This document shows positions 1-9,250 of a stretch of DNA of 64,000 nucleotides, one piece after another. Every line of letters begins with the position of its first letter. Position 1 is the first letter of the stretch. The translations under genes were made by a program, and so were the position numbers. Under the pieces are notes generated by a model, which ran no database searches, was not told the origin of the DNA, and worked only from the letters and a program-made list of their open reading frames with translations. The stretch comes from Stercorarius parasiticus (lineage: Eukaryota > Chordata > Aves > Charadriiformes > Stercorariidae): contig VWZL01002560.1 in assembly GCA_013396915.1 (NCBI GenBank), positions 1-64,000 on the forward strand, read 5' to 3'.

Positions 1-2054
1 GGGTTCTCACATTCAGGGCCCTTTTTCTACAATAAAGTGCAAAACAAATTAACGTGAGAGTAACATTTTATGGTGAAAACTTGTTCACACTTTACGGGGT
101 TTTTTAAAATAATATCTTTGATTAAGAAGATGCCATCACATAAATCAAAAAACAGTTCTGATTCTTAGAAGAAGCTCTCATAACGATATCTGATATAAAG
201 CATATAATCCATATTCATAGCATTCTGGTGTTGCAGAATAATTCCTATTTATTCAGTCTCTAGATTTCTGAAACTACATTAAAAGGTATTAATCTGAAGA
301 TTCTGGCAATATTCGATATATTGCATAATAAATCAGGCTTCCTTAATTAAATTTCTTTCAGCATCTCTGAAAATTCTTCATCCTTAACTTTCATTAACAG
401 GACTAAAAACTACATCGATGCAATAACTTCATCAGAGCATCGTGACAGTTTTGTATCATAATTTACTAGTGATGTGATGAAATCCCTTATGCTTCTAGAA
501 CTATTACAAAATACAAGCTTTGAGAATGTGGTGTGGACTCATAAAATGTCGTCTGGGCTCTTTTAGTGTATTTAGAGATGTCAAGCACACCTCTTAACTT
601 GTGACCATCATTAACTAGATGGGAGCACTTTTGCAGTCATTTAAAAAGGAAGTAAAGAGCAGAATTTTACCATAATTTATGATGTTAATATTCCAAACTA
701 CTACTACTGTCTGATAGAATGTGAATTCGCTACTTTGTCTGCTTTCTGCTAAGTATTTCTGTTAAAAGAAGTTTCTGCTCAAAGCTTAACTTTTCTCATC
801 TGATTGTTTATTGGGATTTAGCTATAATACACCACACAGAACAAATATACATTTTCTGACAATCTGTACGACAGACCAGGATATATTCCATCTTCCATCT
901 ACTGAGAACCTGAAATGAGTGCAAACTACTTCTAAATCTCTGCAGGGTCTCACTCTAGCAAGCAAGTAGCTCCTATTCCACTCTGACAGTATTTAACCTT
1001 CAGAACACAGTCACTGCCACTTATTTTTAAAAAGCAGCTGCAGGAAAAAAAGTAATAGCGCTAGCAGAGCTGACCTGTATTTCCAAATCTTCCTGATTAG
1101 AGCACTCACCCAGAAAATGAGAGAGCTGTGTTCTTGGCCTCTCAAGAACTTTGATCCATTTCTACCACTTTCCAGGAAGTTGCCTACTTGCGAGACTACA
1201 GTTAGCCTGTGATGCAGATACTTTACATCCTTCTCCCTTCATTTAACTTGGAGCTTTATGCAGGAATTGTTCGCAAAATTAATGAGCAGAAAGAGAACCT
1301 GAACTTGGCAAGTTCCAAATATCTCTCTCCATAGCTTAGTTCTGGTTTTTAATAGAATGGCTTTTGACACAAAATACATAAACAGGCCTGGGAGAATTCA
1401 GAAGAGCCCTGAACCCACTGAGTATTCCCACTGCTGAGCTATATACATGCTCCCTCTTTGCAGTACAGGTGCAGACAGCTGCTCACTGGAGAATGTTATT
1501 GCTGACAGCGCTAGCTAGAAACCTGGACCTTTTGTCAAAGTTTTATGTAATAAGGTGAACATAAGCATCATATTTTGAAAAGACAATCTGTCTTTTCTTT
1601 TTTTTTTCAGAAACAATGTTCTTACATCTAATTAAAATAAAATCACTTTCTAAAGAAGAAAGATGCAGCTTTTAAAATTTGTTTTTATTATTTCCATCAC
1701 TTCACTTTTATTATTTCCCATATCCCATCACTTACTGTTGCTCTCCAGAAATCAAATAAAGTGGTGAAGTTATTCTGCTTTCATTGGGGCCATTATGTTA
1801 TGACGCAGTGCCAGAATCCATGAATTTTACCTTACGTTACTGCAATTCTTGAAATACTCTAAGCTGTCATATCCTAGGGTACAGACTATCTGCCTGGTTC
1901 TCCAGCTTCCTTTGAGTATCTGAGGCAAATGAATACAGAATACCTTTGTTTTCTGGACTTGCACGGCTTATTAATAAACTTCAGGAAATACATGACTCTA
2001 ATACCGGGCTGTGTGAGTAAAAGCCTTTTTAGCAGCTTTCAAAGTCAGATCCAA

Positions 2055-2117
2055 CTTTAAAGCAGAGACTGGACCAGATGACCTCCAGAAGGCTCTGCCA
2101 ACCTACATTATTCTATG
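2055..2117 (+). mobile_element. CR1 3' end fragment
   Basis: The stretch contains ggaccagatgacctccaga, then ccaacctacattattctatg, which is the CR1 3' terminal region with a single tail unit. Upstream CR1 sequence is absent or eroded. It lies in intron 3, in the orientation opposite to the gene. Confidence 0.75.
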
Positions 2118-2797
2118 TATAGAACGTATAGACAGGAAAGATGCTGAGAACAACAAAAAAAAATTCTAATCTTACAAAATATTACTTGAAACCACTAATG
2201 ATCACAGGATAGAAAGCTCCTGTTACACAGGTCAGCTTTATAAAAGAAAGCCTGTCAGCTGGTACAAGATATAAAGGATTAGTGTTAAGCTCAGATCACA
2301 GCAACACTTTTACTGCCAGCTAGAAATGCTAGCAAAAGCCCTTTTCAAGCATACTGTACACTCTGCAGTTATACCTGTCAGCGTGAGCCTTGGGCAGGCA
2401 GCGTTTTGAAAATTAGATTGTTCATTTGGCTACATAAATGTAACAGTCTTATTTGTTCGTCAAGATGGGAAACAATGGTGCGTAGTCACAGAAATATCAG
2501 GAAAAGCTTATAGCAGCTTACAACATTAAATTATTCTATTTTACCATATTTTTTTTAAAAAAAGGTAAAAATAAAATCCAGCTCTGTCTCAAACTACAGA
2601 AAAAAATCAAACACGTATAGGTGCTCAATTTGAACATTGCTACATTGCAAAACTTCCAAGAACATCAGACCTACAACATTTTTCCTACTGGTGATATGTC
2701 AGGTTTTGAACTAAAGCCTAAGACCCAGGAATTTCACATTATTCTGTACCACTCTGCGCTATGCTATGCTACACTACACTATCGTATTCCATCTTTT

Positions 2798-2872
2798 CTA
2801 TTTCTATTTCTACTTCTGTTCCTACTTCTATTTCTATTTCTGTTACCACTTCTATTTCTTTTACTATTCTAC
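2798..2872. repeat. Imperfect (CTATTT)n hexanucleotide repeat
   Basis: About twelve consecutive 6-base units vary around ctattt, ctactt and ctgttc. A short run of pentamers (ctatg, ctaca) precedes it near 2756-2780. The strand is pyrimidine-rich, so the open frame over it reads as a Phe/Leu repeat, which is not a real protein. Confidence 0.9.
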
Positions 2873-3765
2873 TGTGTTACCTCAGGCATTCCTTGGGCTG
2901 AAAACGCACTGTATGGTGGCACCACATTTCTAACAGCCTCATATCCTGGAGGAGGAGGTTCAGATAAGGATGTGTTGAAAATCTAGTGGGAAAGAAGAAA
3001 ATAAAGTAAACCAGGCAATATGGAAAAGAAGTACTGTCTATGCAGGCACATTTCACATGCACTTGCAGTTTAAAAGCCTCTAGTTTTAGAACCCCAAATG
3101 AAGAGTGGCAAAAGCTTTCGCAAGCACCGACCATCCTTTTCAGTATGCAGGTTCAATGTGTGATCTTGTAAATCCCATCTTCACTCTTCACACAGAATCC
3201 TGCTTAAATGAATACAAGGTCCCTTAAGGTGGTCTCAGTAATGCAGAAAAGAGCAGGTTAGATCACAATGACAAAAAACGCTTGTGTCCTGCTCATCCCT
3301 GGAGCTTCTATGAGCACCAGAGCTGCTCCGTAATGAACTGATGTTACTTGTGACAGTCCATCTCAAGGCCTAAACTCTAATCTTCAAGAAACTGAATTTA
3401 GCACAATTACCAATACTGTATAATGAATCAGTGCAAATAACGATGCTGACCACGGCTGCTTTCTGCTTTCTAAATAACAGAACAATTTTAAAACAATTTA
3501 ATTACATAAAGTAATTCTCTTACATAATTCTACTTTAATCCATATATGTCAGTATGCTATAAGAATCAGGCTAATTATTAGTATTCCTAGCACATACATT
3601 AAGAAACAAAGATTCAAAATACAAAAGCAAACTGGAACCCCTCATTTCCATAGCTTTGGATCAGGCCCAACACCACTAGCAGAGCAGAGAGCTTTCCTTC
3701 CCAGGCTTCGCAGGTGTATGAAGGTGATTTTGTTCCCTAGTTGCAGAAACTGGTGTTTTCTGTAC

Positions 3766-3875
3766 CTCATTTCCATGCTCATCAGTTATTGAGATGTAGT
3801 TGGGCTTGGTGTCATCGGGGTAAGAGAGCAAGACATCATAATGAACCAACTGAACAGAATCCAAACCAAACTCCN
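3766..3875 (-). CDS. FOLH1: Coding exon 3, 3' part only, of the FOLH1/NAALAD2-family gene (5' part lost at a gap)
   Basis: About 36 codons are present, starting [19 protein letters not shown] and ending ITDEHGNE, followed by donor gtacag at 3765-3760. Matches to human FOLH1 and NAALAD2, recalled from memory, run through this whole stretch and stop at the donor. The match also stops abruptly at the single N at 3875. Beyond it, the upstream residues that normally include an HLAGTEQN-like motif are absent, and no splice acceptor is visible. The family exon is about 187 bases, so roughly 78 bases are missing. The DEHGNE end combines NAALAD2-like DEH with FOLH1-like GNE. This is an assembly break rather than a mutation, because the match ends exactly at the N. 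Confidence 0.88.
3875..3875. other. Single-N assembly gap inside coding exon 3
   Basis: Family similarity stops at this base on the minus strand. The true missing length is unknown but includes about 78 coding bases and a splice acceptor. Confidence 0.85.
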
Positions 3876-5160
3876 GTCTTATACATAAATTAACAGGTTT
3901 CAGTCTGACCTGAGCTACCACAGGTGTTTGTATCTTCCTCGCAGCTGTGGGGTCTTGTCCTTGCTTTGCTCCTTGTCTTCTGGATGACCTTACGCCAATC
4001 ACTCCTATGCATAATGAGACTGACCCTCCTTGTGAAGTGATAAAAGAATTGGGTATAATTATCTTTGTGTATTTAATTTAGTAATGTGCATAATTACTCT
4101 GATCCCTACTTTTAATTAACTGGATATTCTCCTTGGGTCCTACTATTTTCATTAATTTTGGCACAAATACCAATTTATCTAAAAGTTCACTCTGAGTGTG
4201 TCTTGCTGGCAAGTAAGAGAGAGCGAGTTCACAGTGGCTTACCAACAAGGAACAGAAAAACTCAACAACTTGTGACTTAAGGGAAAAAGTCATCCCATGT
4301 GAATAACAAACAGTGAAAGACACCATAAATAATGAACAGCCCGTTGTCTGAAAAAAAATAATAAATTGTCCCGACCATTGAGAAAGCCTAGTGGTAAAAC
4401 GAGATGAGAAACTCCCAGGGGAATGAAGTTGTCATCGCAATGTCCTCATCTTGTCATTTGACCGTGCCACCAACATGCCACAGAAACATACGTCGCACCA
4501 GCTCGTGTTAATGAAGGAAATTGGATGTTCAATAAGGAAGGGGTACAAGGTTGGGAAAAATTTTAGTTTTTTAGTTCCAGTGAAAACAAAGGCATCAAAT
4601 AAAGCATTTTGGAAGAACTATACACTTCTGCTTTTGTAACAAATGCTGCTAGATAAAACCATATTCCTTTGATAACGTAAACATCCAGTGCTAACACTGT
4701 AGTAAAAGTCCCTCCTACAGTGACAGTACCCTTTTTTGGATGACACACTGAACCAAGAGCACAGTTATGTGCTATTGTTAGAGCTAACGGCTGTTTTCTA
4801 TATGAGTTTGGAATGTTTAAGTCTCACATTTTCATTAAAATTTGACTTATGGAATAATATTCTCCTATATTATATTCCCATTTAACTGAAGATTGTGTTT
4901 TTCTTCATTTCCTCTTCTAATCTGTTGACTGCCTGTACTGGTAGTTCTGAGCAGGGACTAAGTATCTGCCATATTTCACCACGGAACTGGCCACAGGACA
5001 GTAAATGAGGTACAACATTTGCTGTTGGCATAAAGACAGAGAGTCAAGAGGACAGAAAGCAGTCCTTTTACAGAGCTGTTTAAGAACAGCTGACTTTTTA
5101 GGAGCCAAAACACAAGTTAAGACTGTTAAAAAATCCTAAATCTTCAGTTTTTTATGTTTA

Positions 5161-6003
5161 TATAGTCCAGGACACGGCTGTTATGTAGTAAAGAGAATGT
5201 ACTTTCCAGCTAATTTGTTTGCAACAGTTTGTGGCAAGTGCACTTAAAATGAAATGAGTGGGATTGCCACAATCTTATAAACCAAAAATGCTTTTTTAGT
5301 TATTTAGTTTTGTAGCAAGATATAAGTTCATGCTATTTAATCAGGCTGGTAATTTAAGGCAAACCTGAATTTGTTGATTACTCCTAAAATAACTGATACT
5401 CTAACACTTTCTTTACACAGAAAGTAAATTTCTATCCATAAACTATGACTTCTGGTCCATTACTGACTGTAACAAATACAGCTCTTAACAAATACTACAC
5501 TCTCCTAGGAGAAAAATAATCTGTTTACAAGACCCCTAAAATAAACAAATAATAAGTGTATCAGCTTCCTCATAGTTCAAGCTTCTAATTTACAGAAATT
5601 AAGAAATTAATTATAGTAATTAAACTGTAATAGATTAAAAAAAAAATCTGTATTATCGTCTTCCATTGTTTTGAATTTTCAGGAACACATTAGCAGCTTT
5701 GCTTTTAGGATTTAATAAAAGAAGTAAGAGTGCATTTAAAATCAAGTAATTTAAGTACTAGACGAGATGACAAAATTATTGGTAAAAAACCATGGTCTCA
5801 AAAAACACTCTAAAGCTTTAACACTATTAGATTTATTATGAGCAGTGTAACGTACCATCAGCTGACTAGCTGGTATCTACTATGTCTGCTCTAGCTATTC
5901 ATTGTGCAGACAGAAAGAGCCTGGAAACGTGTCTTTCTTCATGAAAGTGAGTACAAGGCTGGAATGGTGACACATTAACACATAAATTTGGTCACAACAT
6001 GAC
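5161..6003. repeat. First copy of an 843-base near-identical tandem duplication (probable assembly artefact)
   Basis: This block starts tatagtccaggacacgg and ends ggtcacaacatgac. It is repeated at 6005-6847 with equal length, and the only difference I found is C versus G just after the A run near 5806/6650. A single N at 6004 separates the copies. Overlapping contig ends or two haplotypes joined without merging explain this best. Confidence 0.95.
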
Positions 6004-6004
6004 N
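6004..6004. other. Single-N join between two duplicate contig ends
   Basis: The N separates two 843-base copies with one visible mismatch, so this join adds sequence instead of losing it. Confidence 0.93.
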
Positions 6005-6847
6005 TATAGTCCAGGACACGGCTGTTATGTAGTAAAGAGAATGTACTTTCCAGCTAATTTGTTTGCAACAGTTTGTGGCAAGTGCACTTAAAATGAAATG
6101 AGTGGGATTGCCACAATCTTATAAACCAAAAATGCTTTTTTAGTTATTTAGTTTTGTAGCAAGATATAAGTTCATGCTATTTAATCAGGCTGGTAATTTA
6201 AGGCAAACCTGAATTTGTTGATTACTCCTAAAATAACTGATACTCTAACACTTTCTTTACACAGAAAGTAAATTTCTATCCATAAACTATGACTTCTGGT
6301 CCATTACTGACTGTAACAAATACAGCTCTTAACAAATACTACACTCTCCTAGGAGAAAAATAATCTGTTTACAAGACCCCTAAAATAAACAAATAATAAG
6401 TGTATCAGCTTCCTCATAGTTCAAGCTTCTAATTTACAGAAATTAAGAAATTAATTATAGTAATTAAACTGTAATAGATTAAAAAAAAAATCTGTATTAT
6501 CGTCTTCCATTGTTTTGAATTTTCAGGAACACATTAGCAGCTTTGCTTTTAGGATTTAATAAAAGAAGTAAGAGTGCATTTAAAATCAAGTAATTTAAGT
6601 ACTAGACGAGATGACAAAATTATTGGTAAAAAACCATGGTCTCAAAAAAGACTCTAAAGCTTTAACACTATTAGATTTATTATGAGCAGTGTAACGTACC
6701 ATCAGCTGACTAGCTGGTATCTACTATGTCTGCTCTAGCTATTCATTGTGCAGACAGAAAGAGCCTGGAAACGTGTCTTTCTTCATGAAAGTGAGTACAA
6801 GGCTGGAATGGTGACACATTAACACATAAATTTGGTCACAACATGAC
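6005..6847. repeat. Second copy of the 843-base duplication
   Basis: It begins directly after the N at 6004 with the same bases as 5161 and ends at 6847, after which unique sequence resumes (gaagtgtgaagg). The one mismatch with the first copy could be a heterozygous site. No element termini or target-site duplication accompany it, which fits an assembly fault rather than a transposition. Confidence 0.95.
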
Positions 6848-7342
6848 GAAGTGTGAAGGGAGAGTAGAGAGTAGCAATACAGTATTAAGGCCTAAGCTGT
6901 AGGAAGAACCAAAGGCTTCAACACTGTTATGATTTTCTTCCCTCTTACATTGCTGTACTCCGCTATTTTCCATTTAATCTCTCCTGATGTAAATTCATAC
7001 ATACAGCCTAATTGGAGGTGAATTTTTTTCCATAAAAATCAATGTAAGATAAACCTTGTTGTAGACTGAAAAAGGACACATAAGAGAAAGGCTGAACTTA
7101 TACATTGTACAAGCACTCACCAAGGGCTGAGCTAGAGCTTCGCCAATTTTTAATTACTTTAACCACTGAGACAATCAAAACTACTGTTTTGTCAATCACA
7201 GCTCACTGGGACACATGAGAGAAAATCTATGTCCAAGAACTTATACACCCTCATCTGTCTGGTGGCATCCTTGTGCTGGTTCCTGCTTGGATTGTCTTTT
7301 CTTTTCTTTTTTTTTTGACTGATTAGTCTAGATATTGCTTAC

Positions 7343-7451
7343 TAAAGAAACTGCTTGATGTTTTCAGCTTTCATTTCAGCCATAAACATTGCCTTCATCT
7401 CCTCATATGGACTCACAGATGTCTTCTTTTCTGTAGGTTTTGCAAACCAGC
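7343..7451 (-). CDS. FOLH1: Coding exon 2 of the FOLH1/NAALAD2-family gene
   Basis: The 109-base exon follows acceptor tgtacacag and precedes donor gtaagc at 7342-7337. It completes the split Gly codon from exon 1, adds 35 codons, and ends two bases into a codon that begins TA, consistent with Tyr. The peptide starts GWFAKP and ends MKAENIKQFL. This is the membrane-proximal stalk just outside the helix, before the protease-like domain. MKAENIK and FL(Y) are family signatures. The KP and TSV residues look like NAALAD2, while the Tyr after FL looks like FOLH1, so the exon alone does not settle the paralogue. Both introns keep the phases known for this family, which argues for a working gene and against a processed copy. 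Confidence 0.86.
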
Positions 7452-8795
7452 CTGTGTACACACCAAAATACAACAGTAAGAACACCAGAGCAATATTCCC
7501 ATGACACACACCATCTCTCTTTGATTTCACCACAAGATTTTCACTGTGTATTTTGCAACTGTTTTTATCTCAGCACAGACAAGCAGCCACAATCTAATGC
7601 AGACTGCACAGTGATGGCAGTGGCAGTTGCCCTCATGTTGATAACTTATTTACCTAGGTAGATATTGAGGGGAATAAAATACTATATTTATTCATCCCGG
7701 TTATTTTACTGTACATTCTAAGGAGATATCTTCCTTTAGAACCAGAACATCATTCTGTCAGTTCTATCAGTCAGCTCAGTAGTAAGGCACCAGCCTTACA
7801 AAAAAGCACAGCAACACAGACAGCCTTTGTCTTATAACTCCTTTCCCACTCTCTGGTCTGTCTGGCTCTTATTCTGGAATTTCTCCCTTACTGTGCAAGC
7901 ATTACCAGAGTAAGTGATGAGAGGAACACCTGGCTAGAAAGAAAGTGTTTCTGACATCTGTTCTTTGTTTTCAAGTCAGAGTCGGGACATGTTGAGTGCA
8001 AACACAGCGGCGGGTACATGGGCAGTGCAAATCAGCCAACTGTCGGAGAGCGGAGGGCGGGTGACAGGCTGGCACCGTCCAGGCATCGGTCACTGGCACA
8101 GCGAAAGGCTCTTTCCACATGAAGAGAGCGATTCAGTCAGGGCTTCCCGATGGCATGAACCCCAAGTACATACCAGAGAGCGTTTCAAAATAAAAGTGGC
8201 TCTTTTGTTTTCCTTCCTCCCCTCAGCTTACCCCGAGCCATCTGCGAACCAAAAGGCACGGAAAACCTCTTGTGGCAGCAACCCGCAGCCCTGCCTGCTT
8301 GGGCCGAGATGGGGCATTAAAGACTATTTAACCCCTCCTGTCAGCGCTCCTCCAGCCCCGTATTTGTCTTCCCGCCGTTGTTATGGGCCGGTGCAGTCTC
8401 ACGGCAGAGGGGTCTGTCCCTTCCTCACAAATACAGCGCCTCTTCTGGGCATAACTACTTTATTTAAAAGGAAATCGAAAAAACAGCCAAAAAATACACT
8501 CTCGACCGAAGACCCCTTCTCCTGCGGAGGAGCCAGGAGTCCCAGGAGGGGTCGGTGACTGGCCCGGCCCGGCCTGAGGGGTTATGAGGGAGGGAGGTGT
8601 CGGCCGGGCCGAGCACGGACCCACCTCGGGCACCCCTGGCTCAAAGCCGTGGGCGCTGGGAGCCGCCCGCTCCTTCCCCCCACCCGGCCCTTCCTCAGCC
8701 CGGCTCCGAGCCACCTCCCCCGGCTGGAAGGGCCGAGGGTGGTCGGGAGAGCCCCCCCGACCCCGATGCGAAGGGGGGTTAAGTCTGCACTGTAC
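7452..8795 (-). other. Intron 1 of the FOLH1/NAALAD2-family gene
   Basis: It is bounded by donor gtacag next to exon 1 and acceptor tgtacacag next to exon 2, with phase 1. The exon-1 half lies in or beside the CpG island. A 197-codon plus-strand open frame at 7965-8558 resembles no known protein and is probably chance in GC-rich sequence. I recognised no repeat here. Confidence 0.75.
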
Positions 8796-9250
8796 CGATA
8801 AGGAACCCGAGGAGGAATAGCCCCGCCGCTGCTCCCAGGACGATAGCCCAGAAGCGGCCGCTGGCTGCCCTGGGGCTGACCGGCTCCCTGGCGGCGCCGA
8901 GCGACATCCACATGGCTGCCGGCCCTCGCCCCAGCACTGCCGGTACCGCCCTCCCCGCCGGCCGAAGTCCCGCCGCGGCCCGGCCCGCCCCCGAGGCGGG
9001 CGCGCGCCGGCCGTTGGTCGCGGCCTCCTCCGCGGCTCCCGCCTCAGCCCTGAGCCGCCCGTGGGTGCTGTGCTGTCCCCCGCCGCCCAGGGGCACGGCC
9101 GTCCAGCCATCGCTGACAATGTTGGAGCCCGCCCGGCTGCCGCAGCCGCTGCCCGGCAGATTGACGCTCTGTCGATGGACTCTGCCAGTCAGTCCCGGCG
9201 CGCCCACCTCCCTGCTGCCGTCCCCCTCTCTCTCTCCTTGTCCTAGACAG
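8480..9250 (-). promoter_or_regulatory. CpG island promoter of the FOLH1/NAALAD2-family gene
   Basis: This is the only strongly GC- and CpG-rich block in the window. It covers exon 1, its presumed 5' UTR (upstream of the minus-strand start at 8913) and the start of intron 1. GC-box-like runs (ccgccc or gggcgg type) occur near 8949 and 8980-9003, with a gcgcgcgcc stretch near 9001. I saw no clear TATA box in a useful position, so a dispersed CpG-type start site is likely. The exact start is not visible. Divergent transcription to the right is possible, but no plus-strand gene is recognisable. Confidence 0.7.
8796..8913 (-). CDS. FOLH1: Coding exon 1 of a FOLH1/NAALAD2-family glutamate carboxypeptidase (partial gene)
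   Basis: This exon encodes the cytoplasmic tail and membrane anchor of a type II membrane zinc peptidase that removes C-terminal glutamate from N-acetylaspartylglutamate or folyl-polyglutamates outside the cell. The ATG is at 8913-8911, with G at -3. The peptide begins MWMSLGAAREP, has Arg at residue 20, then a hydrophobic helix at about residues 22-39 ending GLFLLGFLI. The exon ends one base into a Gly codon, before the donor gtacag at 8795-8790. Joined to exon 2 this gives Gly-Trp-Phe, the same junction I recall in human FOLH1. The MW start favours FOLH1 over NAALAD2. The frame stays open upstream to an ATG at 9258, but that stretch is GC-rich and resembles no family member, so I chose 8913. 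Family is secure; the paralogue is not. Confidence 0.82.

Larger units (their letters stand above)
1..3765 (-). other. Start of intron 3 of the FOLH1/NAALAD2-family gene
   Basis: The donor gtacag at 3765-3760 opens this intron, which runs off the left edge. I looked on the minus strand for the next exon (the family's PPPGYENV and SAFSPQGMPEG region) and did not find it, so the intron is longer than 3.76 kb here. It holds a CR1 tail near 2055-2117 and a hexanucleotide repeat at 2798-2872. The rest is AT-rich sequence with nothing recognised. Confidence 0.65.
3876..7342 (-). other. Intron 2 of the FOLH1/NAALAD2-family gene (with assembly faults)
   Basis: The intron runs from donor gtaagc at 7342 to an acceptor lost at the N at 3875. 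Apparent length is about 3.47 kb. About 0.84 kb of this is a probable false duplication at 5161-6847, and an unknown amount is missing at 3875, so true length is uncertain. A polypyrimidine stretch is at 7294-7317. I recognised no coding sequence or transposon in the unique part. Confidence 0.65.

Noticed and set aside
2621..2986. 121-codon frame with a long Leu/Phe stretch that looks like membrane helices
   Set aside because: The stretch is the translated (CTATTT)n repeat; there is no splice or family support.
5161..6847. Real segmental duplication or transposon pair
   Set aside because: The N at the exact junction, one visible mismatch and missing termini fit an assembly error better.
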